A DNA stretch of 64,000 bases. Source: Astragalus membranaceus (taxonomy: Eukaryota > Streptophyta > Magnoliopsida > Fabales > Fabaceae). The translations under genes and the position numbers were made by a program. The notes beneath the pieces were generated by a model that saw nothing but the letters and a program-made list of their open reading frames with translations, had not been told where the DNA came from and ran no database searches. Positions 12,115 through 24,097 of the stretch are shown here, in pieces (the first letter of the stretch is position 1; each line of letters starts with the position of its first letter). Location: contig CM076849.1 of assembly GCA_039519185.1 (NCBI GenBank), positions 62,082,587-62,146,586 on the forward strand, given 5' to 3'.

Positions 12115-12420
12115 ATCCTGGTGCATTGCAATTTCTCTTTTTAGAATGTTCTCTAGGAAGTTGTAATTTTCCTTTGGAATATTGTAATTTTCTAAGAGCA
12201 TTGTATTCTTATTTGAGAGATATCGTATGGCACTCTTAATGGTATGGTACTTTTTTCTTTCTTATGAATGGTTTAAAACTTGAATGAAGTATGCTCATAT
12301 CGCTTGTTGATCCCAACTTTAGTCACGCTCTTAAAATGTTTCAATATCTGCTCATGACAAGAGCGAGTTATCCCACGATTCCCGGCGCCGAACACAAAAA
12401 TAACATAAAGTCATGTGCAT

Positions 12421-13380
12421 ATGCATTACATTCATTTATGCATTTATTCTTGTACTCATAAAAGTGTTCCGCAAACAGAAAAGAAAGGCAAGCTGGTTCG
12501 CCAACACCGATATTACACCCGTCTACAAGCAAAATTGATGGCGAGCAATCAAAATTTCGGGGATGAGGACCACCTGGGTCCAGACGAGTTGGGTGTGGAG
12601 ATTCTTAACCCTGAGCAACTGGCTCAGGAAAATCAGGCCTTGAAGACCAAAGTTGAGGCTATGGAAGCACAGATGGCTGAAGTGATGAGTCTGCTGCAAA
12701 ATCTGAGAGGTGGGGCCGCTGCTGGGGCCACTGCTGTTGTAAATCCTGAAGGGGTTGTTACTTTCGTTTCTCCTCCGGTGTCTGCTGAGACTACAGCTAC
12801 TCACCCTCCTCCAGGGCCCGGGATCAGTCACTTTGCCCATTCTCCCGGGGTAAGCGGACAGAGTCATCCGAATGCGCAGATATATCCCTGGGGGATGCCA
12901 ATGGTTTATAAGCCGTCTGTCGCTGAAGCAAATCCTGTGAGGTCGAGCCAATCTGCCGTAGTGGTATCTAGTGGAGTTGCTGGTGGACCACAGATCCACA
13001 CTCCTAGTCCCGGCATTGTGCTGCCAAGAAGCTCGTCTAGCCCTACTCCGGGAGTCGCCATGAATCCTCAGAATGTTGTCCATCATATGGGAAACACTGT
13101 TCAGTATAGGGGTTATTATCACAGTCCGGGGAACTATCCACAGGGTCATCTGTTTGAGAGTTCGCAGCCAAGAGATCGGTATCACCTGTTGGAAGAACGC
13201 CTAAGAGCTATGGAAGGGTCGGGTACTAGAGCTAAAGATGCCCGAGATTTGTGTCTCGTCCCAGATGTTGCCATCCCTCCTAAATTCAAGGCACCTGATT
13301 TTGATAAATACCATGGCACTGGGTGTCCGTCCAGTCATTTGACGATGTATGTTAGAAAAAATGGCAGCTTATGCCCATGA
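12421..13380 (+). pseudogene. Ogre gag, N-terminal part
   Basis: The frame contains ATGs at 12421 and 12538; the second (MASNQNFGDEDHLGP) looks the better start, as it precedes the acidic and coiled region ENQALKTKVEAMEAQMAEVM typical of TAT-lineage Gag. A Pro/Ser/Gly-rich linker follows (about 12740-13130), then the start of the capsid core (PPKFKAPDFDKYHGTGCP). The reading frame is lost near 13340-13380 and the capsid core continues in the next frame. Confidence 0.75.
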
Positions 13381-13990
13381 TGATAAGGTGCTCATTCACT
13401 ATTTCCAGAATAGTCTGACAGGAGCATCGTTAGATTGGTATATGCAGCTACAATCCTCCGACATTCACAGTTGGAAGGATATTTCTGAAGCATTCCTGAA
13501 ACAATACCAGTATAACATGGACCTTGCCCCTGACCAGTCTCAATTACAGCACATGAGTAAAGGGGATAGAGAATCATTCAAAGAGTATGCTCAAAAGTGG
13601 AGGAGCATAGCCGCTCAAGTGAAGCCGCCGTTGACTGAAAAGGAGATGGTGTACATGTTTATGGAGACTCTTCCAGGGCTGTATTATGATAGGTTGGTGG
13701 GAAGTGTTTCATCCAGTTTCTCGGATATGGTTGTCATTGGAGAACGATTAGAGCATGGATTACGCAGCGGGAATATTGCTGGTGGTTTTGGTAGTTCTAG
13801 TGGACAAAAGAAGTCCTTTTCCAATTTCCCCAAGAAGAAAGAAGGGGAGACCAATGTTATTACTAGGGGGAGAAGCCCGTCTTTCAGTTCTCCACCGCAA
13901 ACAGTGCCATTTTCTGTTCCAGCTCAGCCACAACAAACTAATTCTGGTCACAGAACCCAGAACTACCAGGAGAAGAGGCGTGCATGCTAG
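13349..13990 (+). pseudogene. Ogre gag, capsid core
   Basis: This frame carries the rest of the Gag capsid-like domain: HYFQNSLTGASLDWYMQL, FLKQYQYNMDLAPDQSQL, ESFKEYAQKWRSIAAQVKP and MVYMFMETLPGLYYDRLVGS, the pattern of plant Ty3/gypsy Gag. It assembles virus-like particles in active relatives. The frame ends at 13990, whereas the sequence that should follow is in the third frame (about 13975 onward), indicating a second frameshift. Confidence 0.82.
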
Positions 13991-14954
13991 TTTTGATCTG
14001 ATTCCAATAACCTATACTGAGTTGTTCAACCACCTTATCTCAAAGAACCTGATCAACACTCGCCCCATGAAGCCTGTTTAACCTCCCTTTCCCAGGGGAT
14101 ACAATGCTGATGCTACCTGTAGTTTTCACAATGGGGGGATCGGTCACACGATAGAAGACTGCAAAGCTTTCAAGTATGTGGTCCAGGATTTGATTGATGC
14201 CAATTGGCTCTCTTTCAAGCAGAATAGTCCAAGCACAACTACAAACCCCTTGCCAGGACATGGGGCACCATCCGCTAACGCAATAGAAGATTCTGTGGGG
14301 CAGACGATGATAAAAGATGTTGAGTGTATCCAGACCCCCCTGAAAAATATACATGCTGAGCTGTGCCGTTGTGGGGTCATCAAGAAAGGCTGTGTATGTG
14401 CTGATCCTTTGTGTGTAGGTGCCTGTGAAGTTTTCAAGTCAGTTTTGCAAGACTTAATGGATCGTTATGTGGTTCGAGTGGAAGTGGTTGAAAAGGAAGA
14501 AAGCGTGTTGATGTTACGTTTCAGCGATGACAAAGGGCCTAAGAAGCCAATTGAGATATTGTACAATCCAAAACCAGCCCAAGTCAAGCCTCAACCAGTG
14601 GTTATTGAGATCTCTGCTCCATTCCCATACGAGAAGGACAGTGCGGTGCCATGGAAATACAGTACATTTCCTCCAGTAGAGAGTTCTCCAAGCACCTCTG
14701 TTGTTACCAATATAACTGGAGTAAGTGGAATGACAAGGAGTGGCCGTATGTATGCTCCTGAGTTCGTTCGAGGTGAATCATCCAAAGAAGCTGAAGACAG
14801 GGCTCGCAAAGGGAAAGATAAAGAAGCAGAGAATGCTCAGAAAAAGAAGGTGGCAGAACAGGAAGTTAGTGAGTTCCTAAAGATTGTAAGGCAGAGTGAC
14901 TATAAGGTAGTCGAGCAGATGAATCAAACCCCAGCAAAGATTTCAATGCTGTAG
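13985..14954 (+). pseudogene. Ogre gag C-terminus with zinc knuckle, and start of protease region
   Basis: Read in the third frame, this stretch holds FDLIPITYTELFNHLIS, a stop TAA at 14079, and a zinc-knuckle-like CSFHNGGIGHTIEDC at 14118-14162 (the Cys-His-His-Cys form seen in TAT elements). A Lys/Glu-rich linker leads toward the protease, and a second in-frame stop TAG lies at 14952-14954. The stops make the polyprotein non-functional as it stands unless they are read through. Confidence 0.72.
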
Positions 14955-15627
14955 TTGTTACTTAGTTCAGAAGCACATCGAGCTGCCCTAATGAAAGTGC
15001 TGACTGAGACGCATGTTGCTCAGGACATTTCCGTAGGTCAGTTTGACGGAATAGTTGGGAATATCGTGGCTGCAAACCATTTGACTTTTGCTGATGACGA
15101 ACTCCCCCCGGAGGGAAGGAAACACAACCAAGCCCTACACATCTCTGTTAAATGTGGGGATTACGTGTTAGCTCGTGTTCTGATCGACAATGGGTCTTCT
15201 CTAAATGTGATGCCAAAGTCCACTGTAAACGAGTTAGATGTGGATTGTTCTTTCATGAAGCCTAGCTCAACATTGGTGAGGGCGTTTGATGGATCGAAGA
15301 AGGAGGTACTAGGGGAGATGGAGTTCCCCATCCAGATAGGCCCTGAGACGTTCTATGTTAACTTTCAGATCATGGACATCTCCTCATCGTACAGCTGTTT
15401 GCTTGGAAGGCCATGGATTCATATGGCGGGAGCCATTCCTTCCTCTCTGCATCAGAGAGTCAAGTTTGTAGTCGATGATAAAATTGTGGTAGTATTTGGA
15501 GAGGAGGAAATGTTAGTCAACAAGCCTTCCCCCTTCCGTTATGTGGAAGCGGCCGAAGAATCCCTGGAGACTTCCTTCCAGTCTCTCGAAATTGCCAACG
15601 CTGTGTTTGGAGGGGGTGAGCCGTCAT
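14955..15627 (+). pseudogene. Ogre aspartic protease
   Basis: In frame with the preceding piece, this stretch has the protease active site LIDNGSSLNVMPKSTV (Asp-Asn-Gly-Ser, in place of the more usual Asp-Ser/Thr-Gly) at about 15180-15228 and the distal SSYSCLLGRPWIHMAGAIPS near 15380-15440. Both are diagnostic for the TAT/Ogre lineage. The enzyme cleaves the polyprotein in active elements. The frame is interrupted at 15627 by solo LTR-2; the last codons before the apparent stop at 15632 are LTR sequence. Confidence 0.85.
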
Positions 15628-18193
15628 TGTAACACCCCAAAATAATAGATTAAATTATTTAATTAACTAAATGAAATTGGGTGGTAGAAATAATAATATA
15701 ATTATTTTAAGTGCTTTAAATAAAATGAGGAGTGGTATTGTAATTGGAGGTGGTGTTTTAATTAAATTGGGCTTAAGCTGCGGGGAAAGCCCGCAATCCA
15801 AGCCCACTAGTCTAGGCGCATATTTAAAGTGAAAAATTAGGTTTTAGCTCATTTTGTGAAAAGAAAAGAAAAGAATAGAGAGAGAGGAGGGGAGAAGGAA
15901 GTCGCGACATCAAGGAGAGAAGGGGAGGAAGATTTCGTGGAAGCTCATCAAAAGAGGAGGTTTGGGTGGTGATTCTTGGTGATTCCTTGGAGCTTTGCTT
16001 GGTGGTTTCGATTTCTAAGGTTAGGGGGTCCTCTTTCCATTCATAATAGTGTATGTTGATGGGTATTGTATGGGGTTAGGTTCTAGGGTGATTGTTTGGG
16101 TATTTTTATGTGGTGTTGTGTTGTCTTCATGATTGATAACCATAGGTGGTGAAACTATGTTGACTAGTGTTGAAATGAACATGTTGTGAACTATGCATGC
16201 GAGGTGTTCGATGCTTTGTTTGATGATTTAATTGATGTTTGGTTTGCTGATTTTTTTTGGTGATGAACATGATGATTTATGTTTATATTAGTGATTTGAT
16301 GTTGGTGAATTAATTTGGTGTTAATTGTGCAATTATGGTGTTAAAACTTACTGTTGGGAAATTCTGGATACATGTTCGTTCTTTTTGATGATACGTCTGT
16401 TCATGTGGTCCAAAAATTGTGTGGTTTACCATTTTAGAAACTAGACTTATTTATCTTTAATTTGGCACTGGTTTGATCGAAATTGGAGTCGTGTGGCTCG
16501 AGATATAGGTGTCACAATTTAGGGAAATATCCTGGAGTAATTCTGTGTCTAGGTTCGGTATTTCGGTTATGACGTTTTCATCTGAACTCCGTTTTGAATG
16601 GTTCCCGTCTCTTTGAAAACTAGATTCAATTTCCTTCGTTTGGGCACAAACCCCATGTCTTTTGGTTGAGTTTTGATCATTCTAGAGGTGCCACAAGTTA
16701 GGTCATGGTGGCTGACCCGTTTTCTGAACCCTGATACTTGTTTGTTAAAGCTGTACTAATCGGCTCATTGTTTCGAAAAAAGAAAACTATAGTCAGAAAC
16801 TAGACATTCTCAGGTTTCGGTAGAGGGGTCGTTTGTTGGAATCCGATGTCGTTTACTATTTTAACTAATTCGCCGAATTCTGGCTGCCGTGTTCGCGTAG
16901 CCCAGGGTGTCGCTGTTGTTCCCAAATTTGTTTTCTAAATATCTTTTGACTCGGTTGTCCAAATTGGACGGTTCAAAAAGCGTTTCGAAGCTAATTTCGG
17001 TGTCTATCCAAATATTCTAGTTTTATGCAAAAATGGATTATTTTACTGGTGGTTCTGGACTGAAGTGTTCCAGTGTCTAAATTGCAATTTTTACTCACTT
17101 TCCCTATTTTGTGTCAAATCCTAAATTGGCCTAATTAAAATTGGTGTTGGTGTGAGTGGTGGGTTGATTTGGTGAGTGTATTATGGTGTGATTGGTGGGT
17201 GAATTAATAGTTCCGGTGGGCCTATTGATTATTTGGTGTGATGAATTCCATTAATTATTTGGTGTGATGAATTTCATTAATCATTGGTGTGATATTGGTG
17301 TGTGACGGTGCATATTATGACGAGCAGAGGCTTCGGCCTATTACGACGAGCAGAGGCTTCGGCCTATCATGAGTTATTGGCGTCAGTGTTGTGGTATCAC
17401 TGAGTTGATCTTGGTTGTTGATTATTTTCTGGTGCATTGTACATAGTGTCGCATAACTCATGTGCATATTATGACGAGCAGAGGCTTCGGCCTATTATGA
17501 CGAGCAGAGGCTTCGGCCTATTATGACGAGCAGAGGCTTCGGCCTAATTATATTTGGTGAGCAGAGGCTTCGGCCTAATGGATCCACATGCATGGCCCGT
17601 GGTGTTTGGGTTTGCATTTCATGCATTAATCATACATTTGGTGTTGTTGCTTGATGACTGTGAAATTGATGATGTTGCTGCTCTTGTTGTGAATTGGTGT
17701 TCCCTAATTGCCTTTCCTAATATAGTGCTTATCTCATATGTTATTATTTATGTAAAGAGACTCACCCTACTGCTTTTATGTTGCTTCTCATGTCGGCAAC
17801 GTGCAGGTGATAGCGAGTGAAGGTTATCCTCATACCTTCTTCTAGTAGGATGTGTCATGCTCTGATACGTAGCACCGGGGGGCGTCTTATGTTTACTTGT
17901 CATTTAATTTGATGTTGTTAGACTGCTATTTTGTAATGTATTGAATTACGTTCAAACTTGTTGTTATTCCGCTGCGATGGTGAATATATTCTATTGGTGT
18001 AAACTAAACAGGAGATTTGTGGGCTTGCCCCTTTGACTGTGTGCTATGTATCGTGTTGTTATTTTGCTGAAGTATATCAATTCAAGTTGTTGGTTTTAAT
18101 AGAGTTAAGTGTAGCACTCTCTTGTGATTGTTTTAAAAAGAAAAAGAAACTCTGATTTTATTAAATAGTAGATTATTAGAAGGGGGTGTTACA
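15628..18193. mobile_element. Solo LTR-2 (2,566 bp) inside the Ogre
   Basis: It starts TGTAACACCCC and ends GGGGGTGTTACA, with GTCAT on both sides (15623-15627 and 18194-18198). There are no retroelement genes inside. It is the same family as solo LTR-1 and inserted after the Ogre protease was in place, so it is younger than the Ogre sequence it breaks. The only open frame (17554-17820) has no recognisable domain. Confidence 0.88.
17317..17578. repeat. 26-bp tandem repeats in solo LTR-2
   Basis: GAGCAGAGGCTTCGGCCT recurs six times, at about 17322, 17348, 17476, 17502, 17528 and 17559. The usual period is 26 bp (TTATGACGA precedes most copies). It lies in the same part of the LTR as short repeats of a different sequence in solo LTR-1. 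Confidence 0.88.
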
Positions 18194-18198
18194 GTCAT

Positions 18199-18625
18199 CA
18201 CTTGTGCTGAAATTGTCGAAGAGCTAAGAGATGGTTGCAAGGATCCTGATGGATCAGGGATACCAGCTGGGACGCGGCTTGGGAAAGGTTGGACAAGGAA
18301 TTCTTGCTCCTATCCAGCTGAAAGAAAACAAAGACCGTTGCGAGTTGGGATATTACCCAAGTGAGGCTGAAAAGAGGAAAGTGGCTGAAGAGAGAAGAGG
18401 TGAACGGTTAGCCAAGTTGAGAGGCCAGGATCCATGGTCAAAGAGGACCCCCATCTGTGACATCAGTCAGAGCTTCAAGAGTGCAGGGTTGCTAGATCCA
18501 GATCAGATCACTGCTATTGAGAATGGTTTAGAGGATGAAGAAGGCGGTACCAGTCTAGTCCGCCGTTGCATTGCTGGAGAGAAACTGTCGACTTGCCCGT
18601 CACTTTTAGTCCAAAGTAATGAATT
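18199..18625 (+). pseudogene. Ogre G-patch segment between protease and RT
   Basis: The protease frame continues across the solo LTR-2 site and has a stop TAA at 18225-18227. It then encodes from 18231 about 130 residues starting MVARILMDQGY. The stretch GYQLGRGLGKVGQG followed by LAPIQLKENKDR fits the glycine pattern of the G-patch domain, an RNA-associated motif that also follows the protease in some retroviruses. The frame ends in TAA at 18627-18629, but a splice donor overlaps that stop (see the intron). RNA binding is an inference from the family; no function is shown here. Confidence 0.72.
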
Positions 18626-18827
18626 GTAATGCAATCCTTTGGCTCTGCCCAAGGCCTCAGGATAGTTTGTTAGGGCATGCATGTTTTTATTTTCAATGAC
18701 ACCATCATCAATAAAAACGCTTGTTTTGAATTCCATCAATAAAATCTCTTTTCTTCATTTGTCCTTTTTGCTTTATCTTGTTTGTTTGTTTCGCTTTTCA
18801 TTCTACTTTCTACTTCTACGAATGCAG
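18626..18827 (+). other. Putative Ogre intron between protease/G-patch and RT
   Basis: A donor GTAATG starts at 18626 inside the codon before the stop, and an acceptor CGAATGCAG ends at 18827 after a T-rich stretch. Removing these 202 bp deletes the stop and puts the upstream frame (phase 2) in register with the RT frame. Introns at this place are known for Ogre elements. Confidence 0.65.
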
Positions 18828-20028
18828 ATCGAAAGTAATTATCTCTGAAAATAACAGTGCCAATGATTCATATCATGACTTTGATCATCCAATTAATCAA
18901 ACTGAGGGGGATGTTGAGGATAACTGGAAAACTCCTCCAGAATTAATGAGATTAATAGAGCAGGAAGAAAAGATCATTCAGCCTCATGGGGAATCGATTG
19001 AGATAATCAATTTGGGTACAGAAGAGGACAGGAGAGAAGTTAAAGTTGGTACTGCCATGGAAGATAGTGAACGCAAGAAGCTAATCCAACTTTTACGTGA
19101 TTACGCTGATATCTTCGCGTGGTCGTACAAAGATATGCTAGGGCTAGATACAGATATTGTTGAGCACAAATTGCCGGTAAAACCAGAATGTCCTCCAGTG
19201 AAGCAAAAGTTGAGGCGGATGAAGCCTAAGATGTCTCTGAAGATCAGGGATGAAGTAAAGAAGCAGTTTGATGCTGGGTTTCTAGCGGTCGCCAAGTATC
19301 CACAGTGGGTTGCCAACATTGTTCCAGTCCCAAAGAAAGATGGAAAGGTCAGAATGTGTGTTTACTATCGTGATCTGAACCGAGCAAGCCCTAAAGACGG
19401 TTTCCCTCTACCCCACATCGACATTCTGGTGGACAGTACAGCACAACATTCAATGTTTTCCTTCATGGATGGGTATTCAGGTTACAATCAGATTAAGATG
19501 GCTCCAGAGGATATGGAGAAAACTACCTTCATAACCCTTTGGGGAACCTTCTGCTACAAGGTCATGCCTTTCGGACTAAAGAACGCCGGGACAACCTATC
19601 AAAGAGCAATGGTCACTCTGTTCCACGACATGATGCACAAGGAGATTGAGGTTTACGTGGACGATATGATCGCAAAGCCTAAAACTGATGAGGAACACAT
19701 TGTCAATTTGCAAAAGCTCTTCGAGCGGTTGAGAAAATTCAAGCTCAGATTAAATCCAGCTAAGTGCACCTTTGGGGTGAGATCAGGAAAACTATTAGGG
19801 TTTATTGTCAGTCAAAGAGGGATAGAGGTTGACCCAGACAAAGTGCGTGCAATTCTCGAGATGCCTGCTCCTAAGACAGAAAAGGAAGTTCGGGGTTTTC
19901 TCGGAAGACTGAACTACATTTCCATGTTTATCTTCCAGTTAACTGCCACATGTGAGCCGATTTTCAAATTGCTGTGCAAGAATCAAGAGACTAAGTGGAA
20001 TGATGACTGCCAAGAAGCTTTTGAGTAG
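18828..20028 (+). pseudogene. Ogre reverse transcriptase
   Basis: The piece begins with an acidic linker and then the RT domain: QWVANIVPVPKKDGKVRMCV, the core LPHIDILVDSTAQHSMFSF, and the active site VYVDDMIAK near 19652-19678, with the catalytic Asp pair intact. It ends with GFLGRLNYIS and the start of the RNase H connection. The usual Asp of the CVDYRDLN motif is Tyr here (CVYYRDLN), a change in a conserved residue. The frame stops at TAG 20026-20028, and homologous sequence continues in the same frame. The enzyme copies element RNA into DNA in active relatives. Confidence 0.9.
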
Positions 20029-20409
20029 ATTAAGAAATACCTGCAGAATCCGCCTATTTTAATGCCTCCGGTGCATGGCAGACCTTTGATCCTGTTTCTG
20101 ACCGTGCTAGAAAATTCAATGGGTTGTGTGTTAGGACAACATGACGAGACTGGCAAGAAAGAGCACACAATTTATTATCTAAGCAAGAAGTTCACTGACT
20201 GTGAGACGAGGTATTCGCTACTAGAAAAGACTTGTTGCGCCTTGGCTTGGGCTGCTCATCGCTTGAGGCAGTACATGTTAAGTCACACTACTTGGTTGGT
20301 ATCTAAAATGGATCCTATCAAGTACATCTTCGAGAAGCCCGCACTTACAGGGAGACTTGCCCGTTGGCAAATGCAGTTATCAGAATTTGATCTCCTATAT
20401 GTCACTTAG
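20029..20409 (+). pseudogene. Ogre RNase H domain
   Basis: In the same frame as RT, this piece reads PPVHGRPLILFLTVLENSMG, YYLSKKFTDCETRYSLLEKT, then CALAWAAHRLRQYM, the retroviral-type RNase H fused to RT in Ty3/gypsy elements. It ends in a stop TAG at 20407-20409, and a further in-frame stop follows at 20479-20481. RNase H removes the RNA template during reverse transcription. Confidence 0.82.
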
Positions 20410-20505
20410 AAAGCCATTAAGGGTAGTGCACTGGCCGAGTATCTGGCACATCAGCCTGTTGAAGACTATCAGTCTATGTAGTACGACTTTCCGGATGAGG
20501 ATATC

Positions 20506-21774
20506 ATGGCCTTGTTCGAAGAAGGGAAATCCCTAGAAGATGAAAGATGGAGAGTGGTGTTTGATGGTGCCTCCAACATATATGGGCACGGAGCCGGGGC
20601 AGTGCTGATTTCCCCTGATAATCGCTTCATTCCGTTCACGGCCAGACTAAGCTTCTACGTTACCAATAATATCGCAGAGTATGAGGCATGCATTCTTGGT
20701 GTCCAGGCAACCATTGATTGGAAATTTAAGAGACTTGATGTGTATGGAGATTCGGCCCTAGTCATTCATCAAGTAAATGGTGATTGGGAGACCAGGGATT
20801 CCAAGTTGATTCCTTACCGAGATTGCATTCGAGAGTTGGTTGAGTCTTTTGAGGAAATCACATTTCACCATCTTCCTCGCAATGAGAATCAATTGGCTGA
20901 TGCACTAGCCACTTTGTTTTCAATGTTCAATATCAACTGTGACGGAAACTTGACTCACATCAGGATTCAGCATCGAAATTTGCCAGCACATCATTACTGC
21001 GCAGCCATTAAGGAAGAGTCTGGTGACAAGCCCTGGTATCATGACATCGAGCAATACATTTTGAACAGAGAGTACCCTCCTGGAGCATCAGAGAATGACA
21101 AGAGAACACTCAGGAGGTTGTCGATGAACTTCTTATTGAGTGGTGAAGTGCTCTACAAGAGAAATCATGATAAGATACTCCTAAGATGTGTAGCAAAGGA
21201 AGAAGCTGAAAGAATCATGAGAGATGTTCATGAAGGATCGTTTGGAACTCACTCTAACGGGCATACTATGGCAAGAAAGATCCTGAGGGCTGGTTACTAT
21301 TGGCTGCAAATGGAGTCAGATTGCTATAGCTTCGTGAGGAGATGTCACAAGTGTCAGATTTATGCCGACCATATCCATGTACCACCTGCTTTCCTAAATG
21401 TCCTGGCGGCATCTTGGCCATTCTCAATGTGGGGCATGGACGTCATAGGTCCTATCGAGCCTAAAGCGTCAAATGGACATCGCTTCATCTTGGTTGCCAT
21501 TGATTACTTCACCAAATGGGTCGAGGCTGCTTCCTACTCCAGTATTACCAGCTCGGTGGTTGCCAAATTTGTAAAGAAAGATCTGATTTGCCGCTATGGG
21601 CTCCCAGCCAAGATTATCACAGATAACGGTAGCAATTTGAACAGCAAGATGATGAAAGAGTTGTGCGAGGACTTCAAAATCCAACATCACAATTCCTCTC
21701 CCTACCGTCCGAAGATGAATGGGGAAGTCGAAGCAGCCAATAAGAATATTAAGAAATTGTGCAGAAGATGGTAA
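20506..21774 (+). pseudogene. Ogre archaeal-type RNase H and integrase (N-terminal and catalytic core)
   Basis: First comes a second RNase H of archaeal type: WRVVFDGASNIYGHGAGAVL, EYEACILGVQATIDW, VYGDSALVIHQVNGDW and NQLADALATL (about 20547-20925). Dual RNase H is a known feature of TAT-lineage elements. Integrase follows, with the zinc-binding Cys pair RCHKCQI near 21340-21360, then the core with Asp in WGMDVIGP, Asp in IITDNGSNL and Glu in NGEVEAANKNI. The frame shifts near 21760, just after the catalytic Glu, giving a false stop at 21774. The upstream stops at 20407 and 20479 separate it from RT. Confidence 0.87.
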
Positions 21775-22280
21775 TAACCTATAAAGACTGGCATGAGATG
21801 CTCCCTTTTGCTTTGCATGGCTATCGCACTTCAGTACGCACCTCAACCGGAGCAACCCCTTTTTCCCTGGTATACGGGTCAGAGGCAGTCCTCCCTATTA
21901 AAGTTGAAATACCCTCTTTGCGGGTATTGATGGAGACCAAGTTGGAAGAGGCTGAATGGGTTCAAGCCCGTCTCGATCAGTTGAACCTCAATGAGGAGAA
22001 AAGGATTACCGCCTTATGTCACGGGCAGTTGTATCAGCAGAGGATGAAAGCAGCCTTCGATAAGAAAGTTCGCCCTCAAGAATTCAACGAAGGGGACCTT
22101 GTGCTCAAGAAAATCCTGCCTATTCATAGTGATCCCCGTGGGAAATGGACTCCAAAGTATGAAGGGCCTTATGTGGTCAAGAAAGCTTTTTCCGGAGGAG
22201 CGTTGATACTCACCCATATGGATGGAGAAGAATTCCGAAACCCAGTCAATTTGGATTCTGTCAAGAAGTACTATGCCTAA
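21759..22280 (+). pseudogene. Ogre integrase C-terminal part
   Basis: This frame continues integrase after a one-frame shift near 21760: YKDWHEMLPFALHGYRTSV, TGATPFSLVYGSEAVLPIKV, then a C-terminal DNA-binding region with GDLVLKKILP and KYEGPYVVKKAFSGGAL. The GPY-type motif is typical of Ty3/gypsy integrases. Translation would end TAA at 22278-22280, just after LDSVKKYYA, the usual end of TAT polyproteins. Confidence 0.88.
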
Positions 22281-22939
22281 GAAAAATAAATGAAAAAAGA
22301 GAAAGATGAGCCCAGCAAGAATTAGCTCGCTAGGTTGAAAACCCGAAAGGGCGGCCTAGGCAAAATCTGAGCGACCCGGTGGATTGAAAACCCGCAAAGG
22401 GCGATCCAGGCAAAAATTAGGGACAGAAAGCTAGGGCATGAAAGCAAACAAAGGCATACAGCACCCCCGAAGGTCTGGATAAGAGGATGGTCAAGGTCAT
22501 GAGCATAAGTGTTTGGCACTGTTCCACAGAGATGGACATTCCGAGATTTGCTCCTCTTTTTCTTGTCTCTTTGCAGTTTAAATTTTCAAATGTATTGAAT
22601 AGTCGGTGTAACCTTCTGTACAATCGGCTTCTATATCAATAAAGTCCAACCTTTTCATATCTCTATTTTTGCTTTTTCTGCTCAAAATAAACGTTTTATG
22701 ATGATGGTAACACTGATCTGTAAAACATGTGCATAAATCATAGAGCATCACAATCATTGCGAAATTTCTAAAAGTCATGGGAAGGAAACAACTTCTCAAA
22801 GCGAATTAAGTTCGCAAGGAAATAATTGCGCTCGTAAACACTTCAAAAGACAAATCATAAGGCAAACCTGCACTGGGCTCATGCGCCGCCACAAGTCTAA
22901 TGGGTTCCTCAGTCTCGTCACGGGTTGGTCGAACCAGCA

Positions 22940-23150
22940 AAAGAAAATAAGCCAAAAGAGCAAAAGAGCAAAAAAAAAACAGATGATCAGAAAAAAGAAA
23001 GCTGATCAGGCAAAATCATTCAAAAAAGAGCAAAACAAAGAAAAACAGATGATCAAAAAAAAAGAAAGCTGATCAGGCAAAATCATTCAAAAAAGAGCAA
23101 AACAAAGAAAAACAGATGATCAAAAAAAGAGAGCTGATAAAAAAAAAACA
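22940..23150. repeat. A-rich minisatellite in the Ogre 3' UTR
   Basis: Units of about 60 bp with AAAAACAGATGATCA, GAAAGCTGATCAGGCAAAA and TCATTCAAAAAAGAGCAAAA occur about three times, the later ones partial. Tandem repeats in this region of Ogre and other plant LTR elements are known to seed satellite DNA. Confidence 0.85.
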
Positions 23151-24097
23151 GTCAGACTAAAAGAAGAACTTCAGGAATGTTCCACCACATTCATCATCAC
23201 ACCAAAATCATAGCATTGCATGCACCTGCATAACATGCCCTTGCATAACATGCACCCATACTCCATGCACTATTCCTTGCATCAACCGACATATGCAGGT
23301 ACCTCAACTCAGTGCGGCAGCATTGACCATTTCAATCAATCAATCAACAGGATTTGCGAATCCCTTCAGGACCCATGTGTCCCTTCAAAAGCAGACTCCA
23401 TCTCGTATTCGAGCTATGGTTTGCGACTTCGTTCATTACCCAAAGCTAGTGAGCTCATTTCAGTTCAGATCACGTCGTTATCGAGCATCGGCGAATCATC
23501 CGACCCAAGGTCCTTCAGTATAGTTCAAATCAAAAGTCCAAACAATGACTTTGAACTCTACCTTCATGTCACTAAGTCATCTCTAAGCATGACAGATCTT
23601 CAGACTCCATGTCCTTCAAGACTAGTTGTGTCAGCCTAAGGCACGGCGTACGTCCTTCGAGGTAAAACATATCGGTCCCACAGCTTGATATTGAACTTCA
23701 GGTCACTCGAAAAGGCCACCCTCAGAGCTCAGGTGCTCCTTCAAACCCCATGTGCAAACTCGGATCGTGCGCAGTTCGTTAAAAGGCTTTAGGCAGCCTC
23801 CAGTATCGGCTTACTGTAGGCCGGTACGTCCTTTACTGCTCTCTTTACCGCTTTATTTCTTGCTTTTGCTGCCTGAGGGCTGGCACCAATCTATTTCCTG
23901 CTCCTGTTGGCTTACTAAGGGCTGACGCTTCATCCATTGCAGTCATCTCGTGTTAGCACCTATGCATCCAAAAAAAAAGGGGAAAAATTCGGGTTTTTCC
24001 CTAAGTAGACAAAATCGGTATAATTTCTGAATTCTTTATCTTTATTTTGCCTCGGAATATGTTTCGGCCAATTCATATTCCTCGTTAAAATCCAGAT

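Noticed and set aside
23220..23639. 139-codon frame in the Ogre 3' UTR
   Set aside because: Low-complexity His/Met start from CATGCA repeats and no domain; its position fits untranslated sequence.
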